From assembly GCA_902768065.1 (NCBI GenBank), contig CACXJP010000047.1, positions 1-13,288 of the forward strand: 13,288 bases of DNA. Reading direction: 5' to 3'. The stretch is from an uncultured Erysipelotrichaceae bacterium (GTDB lineage Bacteria; Bacillota_I; Bacilli_A; RF39; UBA660). Position numbers and translations under genes: made by a program. The notes under the pieces were generated by a model. It was not told the origin of the DNA and did no database searches. It was given only the letters and a program-made list of their open reading frames with translations. Positions 1 through 6,127 of the stretch are shown one piece after another; the first letter of the stretch is position 1, and the number at the start of each line of letters is the position of its first letter.

Positions 1-145
1 ATATATATGGATGATATTTAAACAAAAAATTAATAAAATCTTTTGTATCAAATTTAGAATTAGAAAGCAGCTTAACATAAATATGACACAATTTAAATAC
101 TGGTAGGTATATTCTATCAAATTCTTCATCACTAATATCACACAT
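1..145 (-). CDS. 5' part of an unrecognised small gene downstream of tnpV (runs off the window)
   Basis: Reading leftwards from an ATG at 145-143, an open frame runs to the window edge and begins MCDISDEEFDRIYLPVFKL. An AAAGGAG Shine-Dalgarno lies 7 bases upstream of the ATG, inside the end of the tnpV-like gene. The start overlaps the tnpV stop in the eight bases ATGTGTGA, an arrangement typical of translational coupling, so the two proteins are probably made together. The visible 48 residues begin acidic and become hydrophobic and helical. I do not recognise a family. The gene is incomplete here, so neither its length nor its function can be judged. It may belong to the same mobile module as TnpV. 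Confidence 0.6.
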   Translation of the reverse strand, partial: MCDISDEEFDRIYLPVFKLCHIYVKLLSNSKFDTKDFINFLFKYHPYI

Positions 146-488
146 AGATATACTCCTTTAAAATTATTTCTTCTGCTATATTTTTTATACTATCCATTTT
201 ACTTACCCAAAGCATTTGATTATTTTGTTTTAATTCTTCATTTATATTATCCTTTTCAGCAAGTTCTTTAATTAAACTCTGCACCTTCTCCATAATAGTA
301 GTATCTATATTATGTAGATATTCATTTAAAGTATCATTAACAAGCAAATCAAAATATAATCTAAGTTTATATTTCTTAATATATTGTAGTCTTAATAATC
401 CAAATTTTCCTATATTAAATTGAACTTTTTCTTTTAATATTAAATTAGGTAATAAATAATCACCTTGTTTAGTGTAACTAATATTCAT
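138..488 (-). CDS. tnpV: TnpV-family transposon-encoded protein
   Basis: This 116-residue protein matches the pattern I know for TnpV, a small protein encoded in Tn4451-type and other integrative elements of Clostridia and relatives. The N-terminus has the YTKQGDYLLPNL block (usually YxxxGDYxxPxL). It is followed by GKFGLLRLQYIKKYK (usually GKYGxLRxxYLKEH) and a C-terminal helix with MLWVSKMDSIKNIAEEIIL (usually MxWVxxMNxIxxxAEEIIxxE). The length is normal for the family. The molecular role of TnpV is not established, and it is not itself a recombinase. The start is the ATG at 488, with GGAG 8 bases upstream. It ends in TGA, which shows that TGA is a stop here. Upstream lies a broken amidase gene and downstream an overlapping unknown gene, suggesting the edge of a mobile element. 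Confidence 0.85.
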   Translation of the reverse strand: MNISYTKQGDYLLPNLILKEKVQFNIGKFGLLRLQYIKKYKLRLYFDLLVNDTLNEYLHNIDTTIMEKVQSLIKELAEKDNINEELKQNNQMLWVSKMDSIKNIAEEIILKEYIYV

Positions 489-520
489 AACATTTCTCCA
501 TTTCTTATTATATTTAGGCT

Positions 521-795
521 TTAATTGTTATACTTAATATTTGTTACACTTTGACCTTCGCCACCTCCTGCATTTATATGATTAGATATTAAAAGAGTAT
601 TTGGATTATTATTTGTAAGCGTTTTGATTCTTTCTATTCTTTTATCTTTAGGAAGATATTTAATTCTTGTAGTCTTTCATAAATATGTTTTGCAGCTTTC
701 AAGTTAAGGTCTTTTTCTTCTAAGCCATTTCCTACTGCACCACTATCTATTCCTCCATGACCGGCATCAATTACTACTAGAGTTTTATTATTCAT
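521..795 (-). pseudogene. Decayed N-acetylmuramoyl-L-alanine amidase (Amidase_3) remnant
   Basis: Two frames together encode most of a short Amidase_3 peptidoglycan hydrolase. Frame one starts at the ATG at 795, after a GAGGTG ribosome site, and reads [25 protein letters not shown] and [11 protein letters not shown] before a TAG at 636-634. The frame then shifts and continues as [17 protein letters not shown] and ISNHINAGGGEG, ending at a TAA at 523-521. The zinc-ligand regions DAGHGG, EKD and SNHINA are recognisable. About a dozen residues expected between the helix ending RLQELN and the LPKDKR segment are missing, so a small out-of-frame internal deletion is more likely than a single base slip. 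The 3' third, with the last catalytic glutamate, is absent; the sequence runs straight into the tnpV upstream region. Enzymes with the ISNHINAGGGEG signature are often phage endolysins, so this may be a prophage remnant. It is not functional as written. Confidence 0.85.
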
Positions 796-841
796 GATTT
801 CACCTCTAGTGTAGTTTATGATTTTATTAGATAAATGTCAC

Positions 842-870
842 AAAAAAAACATCAATATTACATTGATGTT
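842..870 (-). terminator. Rho-independent terminator of the 254-residue protein gene
   Basis: Read on the minus strand, a 9-bp perfect stem (AACATCAAT with ATTGATGTT) and a 5-base loop are followed by six U. The TAA stop codon of the gene lies inside the loop, so the last codons form the upstream arm of the stem. Confidence 0.85.
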
Positions 871-1622
871 CTTGCGACATCTTTCATGTTGTTTAGTGTT
901 TTTTTCATTTTCATTTTTTCTTCTTGAATATTATCAATTATTGAATTTAGTATTTGTCTTTCTGTCTGTGTTGCTATGAACATTAATAATCCATCTGCAT
1001 CTGCTGATAACTCATTTATCTTTCTTATTAGTACTTCTAACTCATTTTCATCTATTACACCATCTGAAAACATTTCATGGTATTCTTCTTGTAGTTTATT
1101 TAGCTTTCCTCGTAAGTCATCTAAACTATTTTGTAATTCTGATTTTTTAGTATCTGGTTCCTTATTATCATTTGTTGTTTGAGTGGATAGTTCTTTCTTT
1201 TTAGCTAGTTTTTCTTGCAAATCTGTAATAATATGTTGTTGAATATTTTTTTCAAAATCATCTCTATTTAAATCATCTATAACTTTTGAAACTAGATTTA
1301 TTACTTCTTCATCTGTATTTGCTTCTTTTACTAAGTTATCTATACAGAAATATATTTCTCCAAGAATTTGTTGTTTTTCTTCTTCTGAAATATTATTATT
1401 TGTTCTTCTTTTATTTATTGCATTCATTAATTGTTGGTAATGATTATCTTTTTTCTCTTGTAGTTTTTGTAAGTTAGCATTCCAATAAGCATATTGATCT
1501 TCATCATTTAGATCTTTTGCTTCATTCATTTTTAATTGAATAAAAGTAATTTTTTCATCGTTACTCATATTATCCCATTTTTCAGGGGATACTGTGTTAT
1601 TATTTCTTAATTCATTATCCAT
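858..1622 (-). CDS. Uncharacterised charged helical (coiled-coil-like) protein, 254 aa
   Basis: I do not recognise a family. The protein is rich in Glu, Lys, Asn, Asp and Gln and has no signal peptide or membrane segment, so it is probably cytoplasmic. Residues about 25-75 (ITFIQLKMNEAKDLNDEDQ onward) and 155-250 have long heptad-like runs, including a segment of alternating acidic and basic residues around LDDLRGKLNKLQEEYHEMF, consistent with coiled coil. A polar linker (STQTTNDNKEPDTKK) joins two helical halves. The start has a strong GGAGGG site 6 bases upstream. A possible extended -10 promoter sits in the 53-bp gap after the ClC gene, on the same strand, and a terminator ends the gene. 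It could be a scaffold or adaptor, or a phage- or plasmid-derived structural protein; nothing in the sequence decides this. Confidence 0.8.
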   Translation of the reverse strand: MDNELRNNNTVSPEKWDNMSNDEKITFIQLKMNEAKDLNDEDQYAYWNANLQKLQEKKDNHYQQLMNAINKRRTNNNISEEEKQQILGEIYFCIDNLVKEANTDEEVINLVSKVIDDLNRDDFEKNIQQHIITDLQEKLAKKKELSTQTTNDNKEPDTKKSELQNSLDDLRGKLNKLQEEYHEMFSDGVIDENELEVLIRKINELSADADGLLMFIATQTERQILNSIIDNIQEEKMKMKKTLNNMKDVARTSM

Positions 1623-1656
1623 TGTTAACCCTCCAAAAGATTATCTCACTATATAT

Positions 1657-1665
1657 ATTATATCA
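1657..1665 (-). promoter_or_regulatory. Possible extended -10 promoter for the 254-aa protein gene
   Basis: The minus strand reads TGATATAAT (TGn plus TATAAT) about 35 bases before the start codon. No good -35 hexamer is present at the right distance, and the surrounding sequence is an AT alternation that makes chance matches likely. Confidence 0.4.
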
Positions 1666-1675
1666 TATATTTATT

Positions 1676-2887
1676 CTATTTGTTTTCTAGTATTTTTGGA
1701 ATTTTAAATAAACAAGCAATTATTGATGCTGCTAACATTATAGGTATTAAGTTAGATGGGAATACTATCATTAATAATAGTACTACTGCGAGTGGTTTTT
1801 TCATAATGTTTGCTAGAAATGATGATGTTACTACTGCCATTGATATTACTGGATCCATATTTAATAAAATACTCATTGCATACCCAAAGGCTATTCCTGA
1901 AAAGATCATTGGGAAGAAGTGTCCTCCTTTTAGACCTGATTCTATACAAATATTTGTTAAGAATATTTTTATTATACTTGTTACTATTAATATAATTATT
2001 CCTATATTTCTTCCTGTTTCTATAATTGTTATTATTTGTTCTTCTCCTGAGAACATAGTTAGAGGTAGGATTGTTCCTACAATACCTAATATTAATCCTC
2101 CTATAGTACATTTTATTATAATATTAGTTTTAGGTTTAAAGGCTATTTTTACTATTTTATGACTTATAAAGTATATATAACCTAGTATTATTCCAATTAA
2201 TGTTAGTAGAACTACATATAAATAGTTTAAATGCTTAAATGATGCGACACCTACTGATGGCATACCCATTTCTCCACCTACTAATTTATTTAGTAACATA
2301 AATACTCCAAATGAACTTAATATTGCTGTGAAGTATAATACTATTTTTGAAGTCTTTGGTAGATGAGTCTCCTCCTCACCTTCTAATGGTTCTATAAAAC
2401 CAAACATAGGTGATTTGAATATTGTACCTAGTGTTGCAGTTACTCCGATAGCTGTTAAGTCTTGTACTTCTTTAAATAGATGTTTTAGTTTATCTCCTAC
2501 CCAAGTACATAGACCTGCGATTATACCTGTTAGACCTGCTTCAGGGCCAACACTTGCTCCTATCAATAATGGAAATAAAGCTGATCCTATTGATGAGAAT
2601 ATAGTATTATATTGATATCTATTATCTTTTTTAACCTTTTTTATTACAACTTCTAACTCTTCTGGAGATTCTCCAAATTTCCATTTCCATAATCCAATTA
2701 TTATTCCGCCTATTAAACATATTATAATTGTATAATATTTAAAATTTATCTTTTTTGGTAGATATATCCAGAAGAACTCTATTCCTATACTCATTGCTTT
2801 TAGGAATGTCCATATTATTAATCCTGCGATTGCTCCTATTATCATAGTATATATAATAAATAGAATTCTATTTTTTAATTTTTTCAT
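1676..2887 (-). CDS. ClC-family chloride channel / H+-coupled anion transporter
   Basis: A roughly 403-residue polytopic membrane protein with about ten hydrophobic segments, matching the ClC fold. Two filter motifs are visible: GASVGPEAGLTG near residues 110-121, in the place of the canonical GREGP motif with its gating glutamate, and GGHFFP near residues 321-326, corresponding to GxFxP. ClC proteins are homodimers that conduct chloride or exchange it for protons, often in acid resistance or osmotic balance. The PEA form of the first motif resembles the YfeO-like bacterial branch, so anion selectivity and coupling should not be assumed. I chose the ATG at 2887 over the in-frame ATG at 2899 because the GAGGTG ribosome site lies between them. 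The gene diverges from a potassium channel gene 89 bases away, and no terminator separates it from the downstream 254-residue protein gene. Confidence 0.9.
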   Translation of the reverse strand: MKKLKNRILFIIYTMIIGAIAGLIIWTFLKAMSIGIEFFWIYLPKKINFKYYTIIICLIGGIIIGLWKWKFGESPEELEVVIKKVKKDNRYQYNTIFSSIGSALFPLLIGASVGPEAGLTGIIAGLCTWVGDKLKHLFKEVQDLTAIGVTATLGTIFKSPMFGFIEPLEGEEETHLPKTSKIVLYFTAILSSFGVFMLLNKLVGGEMGMPSVGVASFKHLNYLYVVLLTLIGIILGYIYFISHKIVKIAFKPKTNIIIKCTIGGLILGIVGTILPLTMFSGEEQIITIIETGRNIGIIILIVTSIIKIFLTNICIESGLKGGHFFPMIFSGIAFGYAMSILLNMDPVISMAVVTSSFLANIMKKPLAVVLLLMIVFPSNLIPIMLAASIIACLFKIPKILENK

Positions 2888-2909
2888 ATGACACCTCATT
2901 TATGCTTTT

Positions 2910-2938
2910 ATTATAACAATAGTTAATTGAAATATAAA
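2910..2938 (-). promoter_or_regulatory. Probable sigma-A promoter of the ClC gene
   Basis: On the minus strand a consensus TATAAT (2915-2910) lies 17 bases downstream of a weak TTTATA (2938-2933). The transcript would start about 15 bases before the GAGGTG ribosome site. It interleaves with the divergent promoter of the potassium channel gene. Confidence 0.55.
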
Positions 2939-2955
2939 TAAATTATTGATAAAAT
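2927..2955 (+). promoter_or_regulatory. Probable sigma-A promoter of the potassium channel gene
   Basis: TTGAAA at 2927-2932 and TAAAAT at 2950-2955 are separated by exactly 17 bases. The expected start point near 2962 falls right at the GAAGGAAG ribosome site, giving a leader of only about 15 bases. The -35 box overlaps the ClC promoter region on the other strand. Confidence 0.6.
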
Positions 2956-2976
2956 CTAAGTGAAGGAAGTGTTATT

Positions 2977-3390
2977 ATGAAAGCATTTAAAAGAGTATGG
3001 TTTGTTTTAAGAAAAACTGGGGCTTTAAAGACTTTTTTGGGATTTATATCTTTATGTTTAGTTGCATCCATATTATTAAAACATATAGAACCTGGTATTA
3101 AGACTATAGGAGATGGAATCTGGTATTGTTTTGTTGCTTCTACTACAATTGGATTTGGTGATATATATGCTACTACTACATTAGGTAGATGTATTACTAT
3201 ATTAGTTTCTTTATGTGGAATATTTGTATTTGCAATGATGACAGGTGTTGTAGTTAGTTATTATATGGAATATTTAAATAATAGAAAAGAAGAAACAGTA
3301 TCAGTATTTCTTGAAAAATTGGAGAATTTAGAAAATTTATCTAAAAGGGAATTAAAAGAGATATCTGATAAAGTAAAGAAAATAAGATAA
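2977..3390 (+). CDS. Two-transmembrane potassium channel (Ion_trans_2 type)
   Basis: A 137-residue membrane protein with the layout TM1 (about 19-36), pore helix (43-55), selectivity filter TTIGFGD (56-62) and TM2 (72-96). The filter corresponds to the K+-channel signature TVGYGD, with GFG replacing GYG as in several bacterial and inward-rectifier channels. Such subunits form tetramers that conduct K+ across the cell membrane. After TM2 comes a short, strongly charged helix (about 100-137, with KLENLENLSKRELKEI), which could form a tetrameric coiled coil as in KcsA or NaK-like channels. There is no RCK/TrkA domain, so gating by nucleotides or Ca2+ through that domain is not expected. The start follows a GAAGGAAG ribosome site. 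The gene diverges from the ClC gene, so K+ and anion conductance may be controlled together, and it ends at a shared bidirectional terminator. Confidence 0.92.
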   Translation: MKAFKRVWFVLRKTGALKTFLGFISLCLVASILLKHIEPGIKTIGDGIWYCFVASTTIGFGDIYATTTLGRCITILVSLCGIFVFAMMTGVVVSYYMEYLNNRKEETVSVFLEKLENLENLSKRELKEISDKVKKIR

Positions 3391-3393
3391 TAT

Positions 3394-3424
3394 AAAAAAA
3401 ATAAACTTTATAGTTTATTTTTTA
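3394..3424. terminator. Bidirectional terminator between the K+ channel and zinc-ribbon genes
   Basis: A 9-bp perfect stem (AAATAAACT 3399-3407, AGTTTATTT 3412-3420) with loop TTAT has an A run on its left and a T run on its right. It can therefore stop transcription from both convergent genes. The TAA stop of the minus-strand gene (3424-3422) is inside the T run. Confidence 0.8.
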
Positions 3425-3997
3425 TTCAAAATGGTATTTAGTATCCTTTTTTGTCATAAATATATCTTTATATACTAATAGCTTTATCTTGCTATTTATT
3501 TCATATGGACGTTTAACATCACCTAATTGATATAATATAAATCTTGGCCCATCATTTGTTGTTACTAATAATTTTACTATTTGAGCGGGCATATTATTTA
3601 TATATACATTATCATTCATATACCCATATACAGTTGCTTCTATTTCTTTTCCATTTGTTTTTACTTTTAGATACCTAATAACTGATCTAAAACTTATTAT
3701 AAAGGCAACTAAACCTATAATCCCAAATATACTACAAAATAAGAATATTGGTAATATGTTTTCTTCTTTTTCTAAAAGAGCAACTATCGGAATTATAAAC
3801 CCGAAGAATCCAAAGCTAACTGCGAATATCATAGGAAAGGCTGTATTCCAAAAATGTATATTAGCTTCTTTGCATTCTATTACTGGATATTCCATATTTG
3901 CTTTTGCAGTATCAAGTCCTGTAGCATTATGACAATATGGACATATTTCTGTTGTAATAGGTGCTCCACAGTTTGAGCACTTTTTACCTTCTTTCAT
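3422..3997 (-). CDS. Zinc-ribbon membrane protein of unknown function, about 191 aa
   Basis: Residues 7-22 form a CxxC-x8-CxxC zinc ribbon (CSNCGAP, then CPYC), followed by a linker and two hydrophobic segments: around FPMIFAVSFGFFGFIIPIVAL and around ILPIFLFCSIFGIIGLVAF. A C-terminal soluble domain of about 75 residues begins KVKTNGKEIEATVYGYM. That layout, in which short beta-strands follow the last membrane helix, recalls DUF3592-like proteins. The family assignment is tentative and no enzymatic motif is visible. I place the start at the ATG at 3997: AGGTGA lies just upstream, and the two cysteine pairs directly follow. An ATG 54 bases further upstream (4051) has no ribosome site and an A-rich lead. 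The gene follows the metallophosphoesterase gene by about 95 bases on the same strand with no terminator between, so read-through is possible in addition to its own promoter. Confidence 0.82.
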   Translation of the reverse strand: MKEGKKCSNCGAPITTEICPYCHNATGLDTAKANMEYPVIECKEANIHFWNTAFPMIFAVSFGFFGFIIPIVALLEKEENILPIFLFCSIFGIIGLVAFIISFRSVIRYLKVKTNGKEIEATVYGYMNDNVYINNMPAQIVKLLVTTNDGPRFILYQLGDVKRPYEINSKIKLLVYKDIFMTKKDTKYHFE

Positions 3998-4013
3998 AGT
4001 ATCACCTATGATA

Positions 4014-4022
4014 ATTATATCA
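4014..4022 (-). promoter_or_regulatory. Extended -10 promoter of the zinc-ribbon gene
   Basis: The minus strand reads TGA-TATAAT, then six bases, then the AGGTGA ribosome site and ATG at 3997. No -35 box is seen at 17 bases. Its spacing matches the promoter of the lipocalin-like gene at 5769-5793. Confidence 0.5.
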
Positions 4023-4092
4023 ACATCATCTGTTTTTTTTATTTCAAACATTCTTTTTTACTTATTTTTTTACACTTTTTTACTTTTATAAT

Positions 4093-5661
4093 CTACTTAT
4101 AATAGCTTAATATCTTTGTTATTTCTTGTTTTCTATTTGAAGAATTATTTATTGAATTAAGTATATTATAGTAATCTTTATTATTTATTATTATTTTTAA
4201 AGCATCTTTCATAGAGCTATTTGCACCTACAAATTCTGGTACTTCAATATCTCTTTTTAATAGAACTATATCAGAATCTTTTTTTCTTCTACAACTTTCA
4301 TAAAAATATATATTTCTTAATAAATATCTAATTACCATATTCTGTAATTTATCAATATCTATTTGAGATGAAATATCTGTTTTTTCCATAATCTTATGCA
4401 TCTTTTTTAATGCAAGTATTTTCTTTTCGTTATCTATTGAATAAATGTATTGTAAAAAGCTGTTTACTAAGTCAGCAAAAGCATTGGTTGTTTGAACATT
4501 AAACTTTGGATATCTAATTGTCTTTGGATTATCTATTCCTAATTTATTAGTACATTCTTCTAATAAGGATTTACCACTTTCTTTTATAAAATCTTCCGAT
4601 TTGTAAAATTCATCTAAAAATATATTCATATCTAAATACCCTTTAAATCTACTATTCTTAGTAGCATATATAAATGACAAAATACATATGAAGTCTATTT
4701 TTTTATAAAAATCAGGATTAATTCCTTCTATTTGAGTCATTTTTTCATATACTTCATTTCCAAATTCTTTAAATGAATTTCTATTGGCTCTAATTGATTT
4801 TGTTTTATCAAATAATCTAGTGACGTCTAAATCTGATGGATTAAAATTAGTATTATATTTTTTATTTAACATTACTGATCCAAAAGTTACTATCTTATCT
4901 TCATATTGAGATAATATTTCTAGAAGAATAGTATATAAATAATCCGTAACCATTCCATTTTCTTGAAAATGATTATATTTAGACATAATTTTATGTAATA
5001 TTTCAAAGAATTCTTCTCCTAAGTATGGAAGATTATTTTCGGTTAAGCCTAAATATGATTTAGTTCTTCCAACCAATATAGGTCTATAATCAACTTGTTC
5101 ACATGAAACATTTTTTTCTCTTTCTCCGTTATTAACTAAAGTATGTTGGTGCCCATGGAAGTTTATTCCTGAATCAGCATTTTTAAATTCTTCGCATAAA
5201 AATTTATATAATACTGTATCTGGTCTTTCACCACTATCTATTGATGCATTTAAAGGATAGTGAGAGTAGTAATCTCCATTAAACTTAACTGGTGATAGAA
5301 AGATATCTTCAAATCCTGCTCTTAAATATAAATCTGGTTTATCAATAGTATCATGATTACCCATAACTAGAAATTTATGACCATTTAGTCTTGTAGTTAA
5401 TTCTTTTAATCTCTCTATTCCTGTTTTAAATGAAAAGTCTCCTAAAATTATTACAATATCATCTTCTCCAACTACCTCATTATGCTTTGAAATAATATGT
5501 TTATTCATTTCATTTAATGAATCTTCTTTAGATCCAAATAAATCTGCTCTTGTATGATTAATTATATTCTTATGATCAAAATGTTGGTCACTTATTACAA
5601 ATACCTTTCTATCAGGATACTTTCTTGCTAAAGTGTTTGATATATCCTTAAAAAAACTCAT
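4093..5661 (-). CDS. Calcineurin-like metallophosphoesterase fused to a putative nucleotidyltransferase-fold region, 522 aa
   Basis: Residues 18-205 form a metallophosphoesterase with the dinuclear metal ligands in order: SDQHFDH (D25, H27), GDFSF (D75), GNHD (N102, H103), YYSH (H134) and GHQH (H171, H173). The HTRADLF style of the N-terminus resembles short phage and bacterial phosphoesterases of about 170-190 residues. Here another 310 residues follow. At 258-280 they contain VTFGS, 14 residues, then DLDV, close to the nucleotidyltransferase signature hG[GS]x9-13DhDh, with D323 in KIDFICI as a possible third carboxylate. The rest is helical with no recognised domain. A plausible reading is that the protein removes and adds a phosphate or nucleotide group on one substrate, such as an RNA or nucleotide end; substrate and activity are unknown. 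A consensus promoter lies upstream. The ribosome site is poor: a G run (GGGGG) about 10 bases before the ATG. Confidence 0.85.
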   Translation of the reverse strand: MSFFKDISNTLARKYPDRKVFVISDQHFDHKNIINHTRADLFGSKEDSLNEMNKHIISKHNEVVGEDDIVIILGDFSFKTGIERLKELTTRLNGHKFLVMGNHDTIDKPDLYLRAGFEDIFLSPVKFNGDYYSHYPLNASIDSGERPDTVLYKFLCEEFKNADSGINFHGHQHTLVNNGEREKNVSCEQVDYRPILVGRTKSYLGLTENNLPYLGEEFFEILHKIMSKYNHFQENGMVTDYLYTILLEILSQYEDKIVTFGSVMLNKKYNTNFNPSDLDVTRLFDKTKSIRANRNSFKEFGNEVYEKMTQIEGINPDFYKKIDFICILSFIYATKNSRFKGYLDMNIFLDEFYKSEDFIKESGKSLLEECTNKLGIDNPKTIRYPKFNVQTTNAFADLVNSFLQYIYSIDNEKKILALKKMHKIMEKTDISSQIDIDKLQNMVIRYLLRNIYFYESCRRKKDSDIVLLKRDIEVPEFVGANSSMKDALKIIINNKDYYNILNSINNSSNRKQEITKILSYYK

Positions 5662-5687
5662 ATACGACAGCCCCCATTAGTGGCTAG

Positions 5688-5716
5688 ATTATACCAAAAA
5701 AATGGGATTTTGTCAA
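5688..5716 (-). promoter_or_regulatory. Full-consensus sigma-A promoter of the metallophosphoesterase fusion gene
   Basis: The minus strand has TTGACA (5716-5711), a 17-base spacer and TATAAT (5693-5688), with TGG directly before the -10 (extended -10). This is a perfect match to the sigma-A consensus. The predicted leader is about 20 bases and contains a G run. Confidence 0.85.
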
Positions 5717-5745
5717 TTTTGAGTGGTTGTATTACCTTATTAAAT

Positions 5746-5774
5746 TTGTCTTTTCTTACTATTAGATATATAAT
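5746..5774 (+). promoter_or_regulatory. Sigma-A promoter of the lipocalin-like gene
   Basis: TTGTCT (5746-5751), a 17-base spacer and TATAAT (5769-5774). The transcript would begin at about 5781, exactly where the AGGTGA ribosome site starts, leaving a leader of about ten bases. It is divergent from the metallophosphoesterase promoter. Confidence 0.7.
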
Positions 5775-5790
5775 TATTTTAGGTGATAAA

Positions 5791-6126
5791 ATGAAGAAGT
5801 ATATTGTAGGAATAGGTATTTTTTTATTATTAGCTATAGTTGTTTTTGTTTTGTTTATACCTAAGAGGAATAGACTTGTTGGAAGATGGAGAGCCTTAAA
5901 TTCTGGAGATAATTATTATTATATATTTAATAAGGATAAAACATGTTCTTATATAATGCCAAATGCTAGATTAGATTGTACTTATGAGATAGATGATGTA
6001 AAAATAAATATTTTATTTAAAGGAGAGAAAAAGACTAAGAGTTATCCATTTAGATTTGATAATGATAATCTTATTATTAATGATGAATTTGGTAAGGATA
6101 ACGTTTTTGTTCCCTATAATGATTAA
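5791..6126 (+). CDS. Membrane-anchored lipocalin-like small protein, 111 aa
   Basis: The first 25 or so residues (MKKYIVGIGIFLLLAIVVFV) form a single N-terminal membrane anchor or uncleaved signal segment. There is no lipobox cysteine. The remainder is a small beta-rich domain: LVGRWRALNSGDNYYYIFNKD, CSYIM, LDCTYEIDDVKINILF and YPFRFDNDNLIIND. That pattern, a G-x-W opening strand followed by an F-x-x-D-x-T turn and a Y-x-I-x-D hairpin, is what I know from lipocalin-like and DUF5640-type domains of Firmicutes lipoproteins. The domain is probably extracytoplasmic and its ligand unknown. An in-frame GTG at 5680 would lengthen the protein to 148 residues, but the AGGTGATAAA-ATG context and the promoter at 5746-5774 decide for 5791. 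The gene ends at a terminator later split by the IS element. Confidence 0.8.
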   Translation: MKKYIVGIGIFLLLAIVVFVLFIPKRNRLVGRWRALNSGDNYYYIFNKDKTCSYIMPNARLDCTYEIDDVKINILFKGEKKTKSYPFRFDNDNLIINDEFGKDNVFVPYND

Positions 6127-6127
6127 T

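Noticed and set aside
976..2615. Several plus-strand open frames opposite the 254-residue protein and ClC genes
   Set aside because: They mirror the coding strand, lack ribosome sites, and their hydrophobic or Ser/Leu-rich products are what antisense reading of these AT-rich genes gives.
4054..4083. Three short direct repeats of TTTTTTAC, spaced 12 and 10 bases
   Set aside because: They lie in an intergenic A/T tract where such repeats arise easily. There is no dyad symmetry or link to a promoter.
5680..5790. Upstream GTG extension of the lipocalin-like protein
   Set aside because: No ribosome site precedes the GTG. The added residues read through a promoter, and the internal ATG has an ideal AGGTGA context.
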